Of a DNA stretch of 64,000 nt, positions 28,238 through 39,132 are shown piece by piece. Position 1 is the first letter of the stretch, and each line of letters begins with the position of its first letter. This DNA comes from Acidimicrobiaceae bacterium. GTDB lineage: Bacteria; Actinomycetota; Acidimicrobiia; Acidimicrobiales; RAAP-2. The notes under the pieces are model-generated. The model was not told the origin of the DNA and made no database searches. It saw only the letters and a program-made list of their open reading frames with translations. A program made the position numbers and the translations under genes. The DNA lies in assembly GCA_003152015.1 (NCBI GenBank), contig PLZF01000054.1, forward strand, positions 25,184-89,183. The letters run 5' to 3'.

Positions 28238-29902
28238 TTGCACCGGATGCTCGAGGAACTGCGTGTCCGTAACCTCGGTGTCATCGACGACGTCACCGTG
28301 ACCTTCCATCCCGGGATGACCGCCCTGACCGGGGAGACCGGGGCTGGAAAGACGCTCCTGATCGAGGCGCTCAGCCTGCTGCTGGGGGGTCGGGCCGATC
28401 CGACCATGGTGAGAGCCGGATCCGCGGATGCGACGGTGGAGGGCCGATTCGTGGCTGCCGCGGGTCCGGACCACGCTGGAGGCGGTGGTGGCGGGGGAGA
28501 TGATCCCGACGATTCCGAGATCACTCTGAGCCGGTCGGTGGTCGCCGGCGGCCGTTCAAAAGCCTGGGTCAACGGCCGGATGACCCCGATTACCGGCCTC
28601 ACCGAGACCGGATCAGCCTTGGTGGAACTGCACGGCCAGCACCAACATCGCTCGCTCATCCACACCAGTGCGCAACGCCAGGCCCTCGACGGGTACGGCC
28701 AGATCGACCTGTCGAAACTTCAGCTGACCCGCTCCCGGCTCCGATCACTCACCGACGAGTCGGCCTCGCTGGGAGGCGAAGTGGCCCAGCGGGCCCGCGA
28801 GATGGATGTCCTGCGCTACCAGATCGATGAGATCGAGTCAGCCTGCATCGAAGACGATGCCGAAGACAGTCGACTCGAACTGGAAGAAGACCGGCTGGCC
28901 GCCGCCTCCGCCTATCGGGAAGCCGCGGCCGAAGCCCTGGAGGCACTGGCCGAGGCACCGGTCGGAAGCGCATTGGACCGCATGGCAGAAGCGTCGGGAG
29001 CCCTGGCCGGGCGGCTGCCGTTGGCGGCGCTCGAGGCTCGGGTCCGTGCCTCGATGGCAGACCTCTCGGATCTCTCCACTGATCTGCGGGATGTCGTCGA
29101 AACCTGGGAAGACAATCCCGAACGCCTGACGGAGATCAGGAGCCGCCGACAGCTTTTCCATGAGCTCGAACGCAAATACGGATCCACCCTCGGACAGGTC
29201 GTTGCCTTTGCCGACGAGGCCAGGCGACAGTTGTCAATGGTCGAGGTCCGGGAGGCGCGTGCTCGGGAGCTCGATGCGGAAATCGCGGTGGCCCAACAGG
29301 ATATGGCGGCGGCCGATGCCCTGGTGGCGGCGGCACGACGGGCCGCGGCTCCGTCCCTGGCCGCGGAGATCCAGACCACCCTGCGCACGCTGGCCATGCC
29401 TTCAGCTCGCTTCGATGTGTCGGTGGAAGGGGACGGGCCCGCCGACCAGGTCAGCTTTCTGCTGAGTGCCAATCCCGGTGAACCTCTCCTCGCGTTGGCG
29501 AAAGTGGCGTCGGGGGGCGAGCTGGCGAGAACCATGCTGGCTGTCCGGTTGGCCCTCACCGGGGCGCCCGGAGTGCTGATCTTTGATGAGGTGGACGCCG
29601 GTATCGGAGGATCCGCTGCCACCGCGGTCGGAGCCGCCCTGTCGGCATTGGGCCAGCGATCCCAGGTCCTGGTGGTCACCCACCTGGCCCAGGTGGCGGC
29701 CCAGGCCGATCACCAGTTGGCAGTCCTCAAGTCAGAACAAGCGGGTCGCACCGTCTCGGAGGTTTCAGTGTTGGGAGCCGAGGATCGGGTGGTGGAATTG
29801 AGTCGCATGCTGTCGGGGAGCCCCAATAGCGAAACGGCCCGGATCCACGCCCGCGAACTTCTTTCCGGTGCGGCCAATGCCGGCGCCACCACCCGGCGCT
29901 GA
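28238..29902 (+). CDS. recN: DNA repair protein RecN
   Basis: About 554 residues, an SMC-like ATPase acting at double-strand breaks. Walker A GETGAGKT, then a long coiled-coil central part, then the signature VASGGELARTMLAVRLAL and Walker B VLIFDEVDAGIGG. A TTG start at 28238 is preferred because AGGGAG (28226-28231) is six bases upstream; ATG 28247 would be fifteen bases away. A glycine-rich loop (GGGGGGGDDPDD) sits in the first ATPase half, longer than usual. Neighbours nadK and pyrG fit the actinobacterial order. Confidence 0.93.
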   Translation: MHRMLEELRVRNLGVIDDVTVTFHPGMTALTGETGAGKTLLIEALSLLLGGRADPTMVRAGSADATVEGRFVAAAGPDHAGGGGGGGDDPDDSEITLSRSVVAGGRSKAWVNGRMTPITGLTETGSALVELHGQHQHRSLIHTSAQRQALDGYGQIDLSKLQLTRSRLRSLTDESASLGGEVAQRAREMDVLRYQIDEIESACIEDDAEDSRLELEEDRLAAASAYREAAAEALEALAEAPVGSALDRMAEASGALAGRLPLAALEARVRASMADLSDLSTDLRDVVETWEDNPERLTEIRSRRQLFHELERKYGSTLGQVVAFADEARRQLSMVEVREARARELDAEIAVAQQDMAAADALVAAARRAAAPSLAAEIQTTLRTLAMPSARFDVSVEGDGPADQVSFLLSANPGEPLLALAKVASGGELARTMLAVRLALTGAPGVLIFDEVDAGIGGSAATAVGAALSALGQRSQVLVVTHLAQVAAQADHQLAVLKSEQAGRTVSEVSVLGAEDRVVELSRMLSGSPNSETARIHARELLSGAANAGATTRR

Positions 29903-29948
29903 GTGATGTCAGCCCGGGGGGTCCGCCTGACCACCACCGCGATTCCGC

Positions 29949-31736
<1,788 letters not shown>

Positions 31737-31741
31737 CACCG

Positions 31742-32314
31742 GTGGAGTCCAAGGAGGCAGGCGAGGTAACCGGATTCCGACAGACCGGCGAGACCCTGAT
31801 CCACCGGGGCTGGTTCATCACCGTGGCCAAAGCGGAGTTTGTCGACCCGGACGGGAGGCAGTTCGACCGGGACATCGTGCGCCATCCGGGGGCGGTGGCC
31901 ATTGTCCCGATGACCGATGACGGGGCGGTTCTGCTGGTTCACCAATATCGGGCGGCGGTGGACCGGTGGCTCTTCGAAATCCCCGCCGGGACATGTGATG
32001 TGGTGGGCGAGCCACCCGAGACCACCGCCCGGAGGGAATTGGCCGAGGAGATGGGTCAGGACGCGGCTGAGTTGAAAGAGCTCACCCGATGTCTCAACAC
32101 CCCGGGGTTCTGCGACGAGGTCACCACCATCTACATGGCCACCGGTCTCTCTGGGGTCGCTGACAACCGCCAAGGGGTCGAAGAGCGTTTCATGACCGTG
32201 GAGAAGATCCCACTGCATCGGTTCGATGGCTTGGTGGATGACGGGACCATTGTGGACGCCGCCACCATTTTGGGGGTGGGCCTGTCCCGCCGACACCTCA
32301 CCACCCATCGATGA
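31742..32314 (+). CDS. NUDIX hydrolase (ADP-ribose pyrophosphatase type)
   Basis: A 190-residue NUDIX hydrolase, orthologous in position to mycobacterial Rv1700, an ADP-ribose pyrophosphatase. The Nudix box is in the GEPPETTARRELAEEMG region (REL-x-EE). FEIPAGTCDV and the substrate-binding N-terminal strand region are typical of ADPRase. GTG start. Its stop overlaps xerD by four bases (ATGA), so the two are coupled. Confidence 0.9.
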   Translation: MESKEAGEVTGFRQTGETLIHRGWFITVAKAEFVDPDGRQFDRDIVRHPGAVAIVPMTDDGAVLLVHQYRAAVDRWLFEIPAGTCDVVGEPPETTARRELAEEMGQDAAELKELTRCLNTPGFCDEVTTIYMATGLSGVADNRQGVEERFMTVEKIPLHRFDGLVDDGTIVDAATILGVGLSRRHLTTHR

Positions 32315-33243
32315 GTACGCCACTGTCGAACGGGGCCGAGGAGTACCTCTCGTGGCTGGCGGTGGAGCGGGGCCGGGCGCACAACACCCTAGTGTCCTAT
32401 CGGCGCGACCTTCACGGATGGGAGGAGTGGGGCAGGACGGAGGGGGTCGACCCTCTGGTGGCAGGTCCGGGTGACCTCGAACGCTATCTGTCGACCCTGC
32501 GGGCGAATGGTCGCAATCCTGCCTCCATGGCCCGGACCATCACCGCCCTCAGGGGCCTCTATCGCTTCCTGGTCGACGAAGGCTCACTGAGGATCGATCC
32601 CACCATCGACCTGGCATCGCCCCGGCTTCCTCAGCGTCTCCCGAAGGCTCTCGATGAGGATCAGACACTCCGGCTGCTCGACTCGGTGGTGGGCAGCGAG
32701 CCATTCGACCTCCGCGACCGGGCTCTTCTCGAGCTCCTCTACGGCACCGGCGCCCGCATCTCTGAGGTCATCGGGTTGTCTCTCCTCGATGTCCAGAACG
32801 ACGATGGGCTGTTGCGGGTGTTCGGCAAAGGCTCGAAAGAGCGCATGGTGCCCCTGGGCCGGGTGGCCCGCAGTGCCCTCGACAATTGGCTTTCCCCTGG
32901 CGGGCGGCCCTTGGTCGTCCCCGTGCGATGGGCCAGCCGAAGCGATTCCGAGGCGGTGTTCCTCAACACCCGAGGCGGTCGCCTCAGCCGGCAGGGAGCA
33001 TGGGCCATCCTCAAACGGCGGGCCGCGCCGGTCGGATTGTCGGCTCGGGTGAGTCCTCACGTTCTCCGGCATTCGTGCGCCAGTCACATGTTGGCGCACG
33101 GTGCCGATATCCGGATTGTCCAGGAGTTGCTGGGGCACGTGTCGATCTCCACCACCCAGATGTACACAAAGCTCAGCTCCGAGCACCTCCGGGCATCATA
33201 TGAACGCGCTCACCCGCGAGCCGGAACGCACCAGGCCAGGTAG
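32311..33243 (+). CDS. xerD: Site-specific tyrosine recombinase XerD
   Basis: 310 residues; resolves chromosome dimers at dif with XerC. The N-terminal SAM-like domain starts AEEYLSWLAVERGRAHNTLV. The catalytic set is complete: Arg in GTGARISEV, Lys in FGKGSKERMVPL, HxxR in SPHVLRHS, His in LLGHVSIS and the Tyr nucleophile in TTQMYTKLS. The place after the NUDIX gene is the conserved actinobacterial one, so it is the chromosomal recombinase and not an element integrase. Confidence 0.94.
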   Translation: MSTPLSNGAEEYLSWLAVERGRAHNTLVSYRRDLHGWEEWGRTEGVDPLVAGPGDLERYLSTLRANGRNPASMARTITALRGLYRFLVDEGSLRIDPTIDLASPRLPQRLPKALDEDQTLRLLDSVVGSEPFDLRDRALLELLYGTGARISEVIGLSLLDVQNDDGLLRVFGKGSKERMVPLGRVARSALDNWLSPGGRPLVVPVRWASRSDSEAVFLNTRGGRLSRQGAWAILKRRAAPVGLSARVSPHVLRHSCASHMLAHGADIRIVQELLGHVSISTTQMYTKLSSEHLRASYERAHPRAGTHQAR

Positions 33244-33247
33244 GATC
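33242..33247 (+). promoter_or_regulatory. -10-like element before the TraR/DksA gene
   Basis: TAGGAT, six bases, then GTG 33254. AGGA could also act as a ribosome-binding site at this distance, so the two readings compete. Confidence 0.4.
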
Positions 33248-33253
33248 TGTCTC

Positions 33254-33595
33254 GTGCCCGGTGAAGCCCCGACTATCGACTACCGCCATCTTCTCGAGGA
33301 AGAACGGCAGCAACTGCTCTCTCAGCTGTCCGAACTCGGGTTCGGAGATGGCGGGAAGGGCCTCTCCTACGACCCCAACTTCGCGGATTCGAGCCAGGTG
33401 ACTGCCGAACGAAGTGAGGCCGAGGTGCTGGCCACCCAACTTCAGGAATCACTCGATGACGTGGCGCACGCCTTGGACAAGCTGGCGGATGGTAGTTACG
33501 GAATCTGCGAAGAGTGCAAAATGGCCATTGACCCGGCTCGCCTGGATGCGATGCCGGCCACTCGGTTCTGCATCAACGACGCCAACCGGCTCTGA
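33254..33595 (+). CDS. TraR/DksA-type zinc-finger protein
   Basis: A 113-residue protein with an N-terminal coiled coil (YRHLLEEERQQLLSQLSELG) and a C-terminal finger GICEECKMAIDPARLDAMPA followed by FCIND. Family members act on RNA polymerase through the secondary channel. The second CxxC is reduced to a single Cys (CIND), so zinc binding would be altered. The GTG start is chosen by the TAGGAT/AGGAT element; upstream codons overlap xerD. Confidence 0.82.
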   Translation: MPGEAPTIDYRHLLEEERQQLLSQLSELGFGDGGKGLSYDPNFADSSQVTAERSEAEVLATQLQESLDDVAHALDKLADGSYGICEECKMAIDPARLDAMPATRFCINDANRL

Positions 33596-33612
33596 GCAGA
33601 GGCGGATCAGGC

Positions 33613-34407
33613 ATGGGGTTCGGCGGGGGCTACGGGGGAAGGTCGGGCCCGGTAGGAGGCAACCGTCGCCCGCCCCGTCGGTTTGCCGGCAACGAGCGCA
33701 CCGCCATCATCGTGGTGGTGGCGATAGCCATTGTCGCCATCCTGTTGCGAACCCACCGCCTCACCCGGTTCGAGATCATCTACTTCCTGGTATTGATCCC
33801 GTCGATCATTCTCCATGAGATCTCCCACGGGGTGGTTGCCCTCGCCTTCGGGGACGACACCGCCAAACGGATGGGCCGGCTGAACCTCAACCCGATCCGC
33901 CACATAGACCCGGTGGGGACCCTGCTGGTGCCGGCCATCCTCTCCCTCTCGGGCCTCGGGGCCTACGGATGGGCCAAACCGGTCCCCGTGAGTACCAACC
34001 GGCTCCGGAGCCCGCGCAACCACACGGTGCTGGTCTCCTTGGTGGGCCCACTGACCAACATCGCCCTGGCTGCTCTGTTCGGCCTCGCCTTCGTCCTTAC
34101 GACGCCGCTGGACGTCCGCGAGATCGTCTATCACGGTGGCTATTACCCCCCGACCCTCCTCGGTCAGATCCTCTTCATCGGAGGCATCGCCAACATCGTC
34201 CTGGCTGTCTTCAATCTCATCCCGTGCCCACCGCTCGATGGTGCTTCGGTGCTCGAGCGGTTCATTCCGGTGAGGTTGCTTCCTGAGTACTACCGGATCC
34301 AACCGGCACTGATGTTTCTGCCTTTCATACTCATCCTGTTGTTTCGCAACGAGTGGAGTCAGCTCATCGGCCACCTCATCAACTGGTGGTCGAGCCTGTT
34401 GGTCTAA
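33613..34407 (+). CDS. Site-2-protease-type membrane metallopeptidase (M50)
   Basis: 264 residues with about six membrane segments. Zinc motif HEISHG (H68, E69, H72) lies in ILHEISHGVVALAFGDDTAK; the third ligand is in NLIPCPPLDGASVL. The Gly-rich basic N-terminus precedes the first segment. Related proteases cut membrane-bound regulators; the substrate is unknown. Convergent with trpS. Confidence 0.88.
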   Translation: MGFGGGYGGRSGPVGGNRRPPRRFAGNERTAIIVVVAIAIVAILLRTHRLTRFEIIYFLVLIPSIILHEISHGVVALAFGDDTAKRMGRLNLNPIRHIDPVGTLLVPAILSLSGLGAYGWAKPVPVSTNRLRSPRNHTVLVSLVGPLTNIALAALFGLAFVLTTPLDVREIVYHGGYYPPTLLGQILFIGGIANIVLAVFNLIPCPPLDGASVLERFIPVRLLPEYYRIQPALMFLPFILILLFRNEWSQLIGHLINWWSSLLV

Positions 34408-34411
34408 CGAC

Positions 34412-34445
34412 CTGAGGGGGCATCGTTCGATACCCCGTGGCTCAG
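34412..34445. terminator. Possible shared terminator hairpin between S2P gene and trpS
   Basis: CTGAG...CTCAG and GGGG...CCCC arms enclose a small loop in the 34-bp convergent gap and end of trpS. There is a bulge and no strong T-run, so this is tentative. Confidence 0.35.
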
Positions 34446-35425
34446 TGGCGGCTGAGCAGCCCGATGGCGTCGGCGGCGCGCTGATAGGTCACCGAGGCGA
34501 TGGCGCCGGCCTTCTCCGACCCGTGGGCCAGCAATGAGGTGACCTCCCCCGGATCGGAGGCCAGCTCCGCCCGCCGCATCCGGAGGGGACGGAGCAGTTC
34601 GACGAGGGCCTCGCCAACGTCACGTTTCAAATCTCCATACCGTTGATATGCCTCCGCCACATCGGTAGAGGTCCGATCGGTGGCCACAGCCAGGAGTTCC
34701 AATAGATTGGCGAGCCCGGGCTTGGCTTCCGGATCGAATCGGACCTCGCCGTCCGTGTCGGTAACCGCCTTCTTGATTTTCCGCTCTATCTCCTCTGGCG
34801 GGTCGAGGATCAGCACGGTACCGAGAGGAGAGCTCACTGATTTGGACATCTTGCGGGTGGGGTGCTGGAGGTCCATCACCCGAGCCCCCACCGAGGGGAA
34901 GGCCGCTTCCGGCACCACGAAGGTGTCGCCATACCGACTGTTGAACCTGATTGCCACCTCACGGGTGAGCTCGACATGTTGGCGTTGATCGTTTCCGACC
35001 GGCACCCGATCGGTGTCGTAGAGGAGGATGTCAGCTGCCTGCAGGACCGGGTAGGTGAACAGTCCGGCCCGCACCGACTCCTTTCCTTCCGACTTGTCCT
35101 TGAACTGGGTCATTCTCCGTAGCTCACCCATGGTGGCAGTGCACTCGAGGAGCCAGGTCAAGCGTGGATGCTCAGGAACCTGACTCTGGATGAACAAGGT
35201 GCACGCCTCCGGGTCGAGCCCGGCGGCCAGAAGATCGAGGGCAGTCTCGTAGGTGCGGGAACGAAGCACAGACGGATCGATGTCCAAGGTGAGAGCGTGC
35301 AGGTCGACGATGCAGTAAATGGCGTCATGGACGTGCTGGTCAGCCACCCAGCTACGGATGGCTCCCAAATAGTTCCCCAAGTGGAGATCACCGCTGGGCT
35401 GGATACCGGAGAAAACCTTCGACAT
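34442..35425 (-). CDS. trpS: Tryptophanyl-tRNA synthetase
   Basis: A 327-residue class I synthetase charging tRNA-Trp. The HIGH-like motif is in PSGDLHLGNYLGA and the KMSKS loop in RKMSKSVSSPLG; TGDxKQ-like GNDQRQHVELTREVA is present. Normal length for the short bacterial type. TACGAT lies eight bases before the ATG. Inserted on the opposite strand within the otherwise colinear block before scpA. Confidence 0.95.
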   Translation of the reverse strand: MSKVFSGIQPSGDLHLGNYLGAIRSWVADQHVHDAIYCIVDLHALTLDIDPSVLRSRTYETALDLLAAGLDPEACTLFIQSQVPEHPRLTWLLECTATMGELRRMTQFKDKSEGKESVRAGLFTYPVLQAADILLYDTDRVPVGNDQRQHVELTREVAIRFNSRYGDTFVVPEAAFPSVGARVMDLQHPTRKMSKSVSSPLGTVLILDPPEEIERKIKKAVTDTDGEVRFDPEAKPGLANLLELLAVATDRTSTDVAEAYQRYGDLKRDVGEALVELLRPLRMRRAELASDPGEVTSLLAHGSEKAGAIASVTYQRAADAIGLLSRH

Positions 35426-35494
35426 AGGCGGTCATCGTAGGCGTCGGCGAACGGTGCGCGGATTGCCTCGGTTGAACCGGTATCGTCGGGGGTC

Positions 35495-36274
35495 GTGAGT
35501 GCCACCGTCTCCGCTCCCGTCTTCGACGGGCCCATCGAACTGTTGTTGCAGCTGGTCAACGGCCATCAAGTTGATATCTACGACATCTCGCTGACCGGCC
35601 TGGTCGACGCCTTCATCGCCGAGGTGGCGTCCTGGGAATCGATCGACCTGGCCACGCTGTCTGAGTTTCTGGTGATCGCGGCGGTGCTGATCGAGTTGAA
35701 GTCACGCCGTCTTCTGCCCGGTCCCGACGATGTCGAATCGGACGAAGAACTGGTCGGATGGGAAGAACGTGACCTGCTCCTGGCCCGGCTCCTCGAGTGC
35801 CAGGCCTACGCAGCGGCGGCCGACAGCTTCACCCTTCTGATGGAACGAGCCGCCCGATCGGTGCCCCGCACCGCCGGCCTCGACGATGGTTTCGCCGGCA
35901 ATGCTCCCGATCTCCTCGAAGGCGTCACCCCCGCCCAGGTGGCGGCCGCTTACCTACGCGCCACTGCGGCACAACCGGTCCCCACTGTCGACCTCTATCA
36001 CGTCACCGTCGACGCCGTCACCGTGTCCGAGGCCGTCAATGAGCTCGAAGTCCGGCTACCCCTCGAAGGGAGAGCCACCTTCCGGGCCCTGACTCGGCAC
36101 CTGTCCACTCGGATCGAGATCATTGTGCGATTTCTCGCCCTCCTCGAACTGTGCAAACAGGGTCGGGTCTCGCTCGACCAGGGCCACACCTTCGGCGAGC
36201 TGCAAGTGGAGTGGGTCGCCACCACCTCGGAGCCCGTGCTGGTGGGGGCCGACTACGACGAGTACGAGGGCTGA
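35495..36274 (+). CDS. scpA: Segregation and condensation protein A
   Basis: A 259-residue kleisin subunit of the SMC-ScpAB condensin. The N-terminal region FDGPIELLLQLVNGHQVDIY then DISLTGLVDAFIAEV and SEFLVIAAVLIELKSRRLLP are diagnostic. The C-terminal winged helix (FRALTRHLSTRIEIIVRFLA) binds SMC. GTG start with GGGGG upstream and TATCGT eight bases before it. Followed by scpB after three bases. Confidence 0.93.
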   Translation: MSATVSAPVFDGPIELLLQLVNGHQVDIYDISLTGLVDAFIAEVASWESIDLATLSEFLVIAAVLIELKSRRLLPGPDDVESDEELVGWEERDLLLARLLECQAYAAAADSFTLLMERAARSVPRTAGLDDGFAGNAPDLLEGVTPAQVAAAYLRATAAQPVPTVDLYHVTVDAVTVSEAVNELEVRLPLEGRATFRALTRHLSTRIEIIVRFLALLELCKQGRVSLDQGHTFGELQVEWVATTSEPVLVGADYDEYEG

Positions 36275-36277
36275 TCG

Positions 36278-36850
36278 GTGGCCCTCTCCGCTGAGTCGCG
36301 GGCCATTGAAGCCGTGTTGATCGTGGCCGTCGAACCGGTGGCACCTGGTCTGCTGGCCGAGCTCCTCGAGATCCCCATCGAGCAGATCGAACCGTTCTGT
36401 GACGAGTTGGCCGAGTCGTGCCGGGCCGAGAACCGGGGGTTCGAGGTCGCCCGCATCGCCGGGGGGTTCCGTATCCAGACCCACCCCGACCTGGCCGCCT
36501 ACGTCGAGCGATTTGCCAACGTCGGCGTTTCCTCGCGGCTCTCGGCGGCGGCGTTGGAGACCCTGGCCATCGTGGCCTACAAGCAACCGGTTTCGCGGGC
36601 CCAGATCGCCGCGCTCCGGGGGGTCAACGTCGACGGCGTAGCCCGTCTTCTCGAGCACCGGGGTTACATCGAGTCGGTGGGACGTGCCGCCGGTCCCGGA
36701 CAAGCCGTTCTCTACGGAACCACTGATGCATTTTTAGAGCGCCTGGGCCTCGACCGACTCGATCAACTACCGGCGGTGGCGGATCTGTTGCCGGGACCAG
36801 AAGCCGTTGCCGAGTTCGAGGAGCAGATGCGCCCGGTCGTCGATGGTTGA
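36278..36850 (+). CDS. scpB: Segregation and condensation protein B
   Basis: A 190-residue ScpB with two winged-helix domains; dimer partner of ScpA. Typical segments: IEAVLIVAVEPVAPGLLAEL, RLSAAALETLAIVAYKQPVS and RGVNVDGVARLLEHRGYIES. GTG start. It overlaps the rluB-like gene by eight bases. Confidence 0.93.
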   Translation: MALSAESRAIEAVLIVAVEPVAPGLLAELLEIPIEQIEPFCDELAESCRAENRGFEVARIAGGFRIQTHPDLAAYVERFANVGVSSRLSAAALETLAIVAYKQPVSRAQIAALRGVNVDGVARLLEHRGYIESVGRAAGPGQAVLYGTTDAFLERLGLDRLDQLPAVADLLPGPEAVAEFEEQMRPVVDG

Positions 36851-37616
36851 TCCACCCTCCTTACCCCCCTCGGCACAACTCTCTGAAGGTGAACGGCTGC
36901 AGAAGGTTCTGGCTCGCATCGGGCTCGGATCCCGCCGGGTATGTGAAGACCTGATCAGCGCGCGGAGAATTACCGTCAACGGCGAAGTCCCCGTGCTCGG
37001 ACGCCGGATTGATCCCTCGGTGGACGAGGTGGAGCTCGACGGGGTGCCCCTCCCGGTACTGCCCGGGTTGGTGCACTACCTGCTGAACAAGCCGACCGGG
37101 GTGGTGAGTACGGCCGAAGACACCCATGGGCGCCCCACGGTGGTCTCCCTGGTGCCATCGGATCCCCGGGTCTTCCCGGTGGGCCGGCTCGACATGGATA
37201 GCGAAGGCCTCCTCATCCTCACCAACGACGGCCGCCTCACCCACCGCCTCACCCATCCTTCGTTCGGCGTCCCCAAGGAGTACCTGGTCGAAGTGGAGGG
37301 GGAGCCATCTGCCGGCGACGTCCGCCGCCTCCGTGACGGCATCGACCTCGACGACGGGCCCACCGCACCCGCCCGGGTGGCGGTGGTGGCACCGACGCTC
37401 CTGCGGATCGTCATCCACGAGGGCCGGAACCGCCAGGTGCGCAGGATGTGCGAAGCGGTGGGACATCCTGTCCTCCGCCTGGTCAGGACCCGAATCGGGC
37501 CCCTGACCGATCCCACCCTCGCACCCGGATCGTGGCGTCCCCTCACCATCGACGAGGTCCGGGCGTTGGCGGCAGCGGCGATCCCGGCCGACGACCCAGC
37601 GTCTACCCCTGAGTAA
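36843..37616 (+). CDS. RluB-type 23S rRNA pseudouridine synthase
   Basis: 257 residues. An S4 RNA-binding domain (GERLQKVLARIGLGSRRVCE) is followed by the RsuA-type catalytic domain, with the catalytic Asp in VGRLDMDSEGLLILTNDG and the later LLRIVIHEGRNRQVRRMCEA. ATG 36843 lies inside the scpB end and coupling is likely. The scpA-scpB-rluB order is conserved. Confidence 0.92.
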   Translation: MVDPPSLPPSAQLSEGERLQKVLARIGLGSRRVCEDLISARRITVNGEVPVLGRRIDPSVDEVELDGVPLPVLPGLVHYLLNKPTGVVSTAEDTHGRPTVVSLVPSDPRVFPVGRLDMDSEGLLILTNDGRLTHRLTHPSFGVPKEYLVEVEGEPSAGDVRRLRDGIDLDDGPTAPARVAVVAPTLLRIVIHEGRNRQVRRMCEAVGHPVLRLVRTRIGPLTDPTLAPGSWRPLTIDEVRALAAAAIPADDPASTPE

Positions 37617-37628
37617 CATGCCTGGCTG

Positions 37629-37997
37629 ATGTCTACTTCTGTGCGAGCTATTCGGGGCGCGACCACCGTCGACGCCGACGACACCGAGGCCATCACCACC
37701 CGGGTGGTGGCGCTACTGCGCGAGATCATCGAACGCAATGGGCTGTCCGAAGATGACATCATCTCCATCCTCTTCACCGCCACCGAGGACATCGTCTCGA
37801 CCTTCCCGGCCACCGCCGCCCGGTCCATCGGCCTTGGGGTCGTCCCGCTCATCTGTGCCCGGGAACTGGCAGTGGTCGGCTCCGTGCCTCGTTGTATCCG
37901 GGTGATGCTGCACGTAGAGAGTGAACGCCCCCGCGGTGATATCCACCACGTCTACCTCGAAGGCGCAAGGGGACTCCGTGACGACCTCCCCGACTGA
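37629..37997 (+). CDS. aroH: Chorismate mutase, AroH type
   Basis: A 122-residue monofunctional chorismate mutase of the trimeric Bacillus AroH type, converting chorismate to prephenate. It starts VRAIRGATTVDADDTEAITT and has LFTATEDIVSTFPATAAR and the Cys-Ile-Arg-Val-Met pattern in VPRCIRVMLHV, containing the active-site Arg. TAACAT lies nine bases before the ATG. First of an aroH-tyrA-aroA run feeding aromatic amino acids. Confidence 0.92.
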   Translation: MSTSVRAIRGATTVDADDTEAITTRVVALLREIIERNGLSEDDIISILFTATEDIVSTFPATAARSIGLGVVPLICARELAVVGSVPRCIRVMLHVESERPRGDIHHVYLEGARGLRDDLPD

Positions 37998-39132
37998 GGA
38001 CGGCGCCACCCCATCACCCCTGAACCCGGCACGGAGGGACGATCAGTCGGCCAATCCCGGCCGCGCCATGATCTTCGGAACCGGACTCATCGGGGGCTCG
38101 GTCGGCATGGCCCTGCGTCAACGTGGGTGGCACGTCAGCGGTGTCGACGTCGCGCCCGGTGTCGCCACCCGTGCCGTCGACCTGGGGGCCCTTTCTGTCG
38201 AAGGCCTCGACCCGAACGCCGAGTTGGTGGTGGTGGCCACCCCTGTGCATGCCGCCGGTCAGATCATTACCGACTTTTTGGCCCGTCCCGATCGCAGACC
38301 CGACGTGATTGTCACCGATGTCGGCAGTGTCAAAGGCTCGTTGGTGGCCGCCGTCGATCACCCGTCGTTCGTGGGTGGCCATCCGATGGCCGGTTCGGAA
38401 CAGGTGGGAGTGGAAGGAGCATCCGCCGACCTGTTCGTGGGGGCCACCTGGGTGCTCACCCCCACCGCATTGACCGATCCGGTGGCCTACACCAGGGTCC
38501 GCAGCGTGCTGGCCGATATGGGTGCCGTGGTGGTGGCTCTGGCCCCATCGCAGCACGACGCCCTGGTGGCGGTGGTCTCCCACGTCCCCCACCTGGCCGC
38601 CGCCACCCTCATGGACCTGGCCGCCAGCCTGGGGGAAGAGCATGCGGCTCTGCTCCAGTTGGCCGCGGGCGGATTTCGGGATATGACCCGAATCGCCGCC
38701 GGGCAACCCAATATCTGGCCCGACATCTGCGATGACAACGCCGACGCCATCGTGGCCACCCTCGACCTGCTCGTCGATGCCCTGGTGGCCATGCGACGCC
38801 GGGTGGCCGAGCACGACCGTGACTCCCTGCTCGACATCCTGGGTCGGGCTGCCGTGGCTCGCCGTGCCCTGGCCGAACGGACGCCCCGGGCCGAAGATCT
38901 GGTGGAAGTGCGGGTACCGGTACTCGACCGCCCGAAGGTCCTGGCCGAGATCACCACCCTGGCCGCCGAACTGGGGGTCAATATCTTCGACCTCGAGATC
39001 GCTCACTCGGTCGAAGGCGACCGCGGGGTTTTGGTGTTGACCATCGACGAAGGTGATACGGAGAAGTTGCTGGCGGCGTTGTCCGAACGCGGCTACCGGG
39101 CGACCAGCGGCCCGGTTGGGCCCAGCCGATGA
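37978..39132 (+). CDS. tyrA: Prephenate dehydrogenase with ACT domain
   Basis: About 384 residues; oxidative decarboxylation of prephenate to 4-hydroxyphenylpyruvate. NAD motif GTGLIGGSVG; active-site region VGGHPMAGSEQVGVEGASAD. A C-terminal ACT domain (VRVPVLDRPKVLAEITTLAA, LGVNIFDLEIAHSVEGD) suggests feedback by tyrosine. GTG 37978 overlaps aroH by 20 bases and has AAGGGG upstream; the longer frame to 37921 and an internal ATG 38068 are alternatives. Overlaps aroA by four bases. Confidence 0.92.
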   Translation: MTTSPTEDGATPSPLNPARRDDQSANPGRAMIFGTGLIGGSVGMALRQRGWHVSGVDVAPGVATRAVDLGALSVEGLDPNAELVVVATPVHAAGQIITDFLARPDRRPDVIVTDVGSVKGSLVAAVDHPSFVGGHPMAGSEQVGVEGASADLFVGATWVLTPTALTDPVAYTRVRSVLADMGAVVVALAPSQHDALVAVVSHVPHLAAATLMDLAASLGEEHAALLQLAAGGFRDMTRIAAGQPNIWPDICDDNADAIVATLDLLVDALVAMRRRVAEHDRDSLLDILGRAAVARRALAERTPRAEDLVEVRVPVLDRPKVLAEITTLAAELGVNIFDLEIAHSVEGDRGVLVLTIDEGDTEKLLAALSERGYRATSGPVGPSR

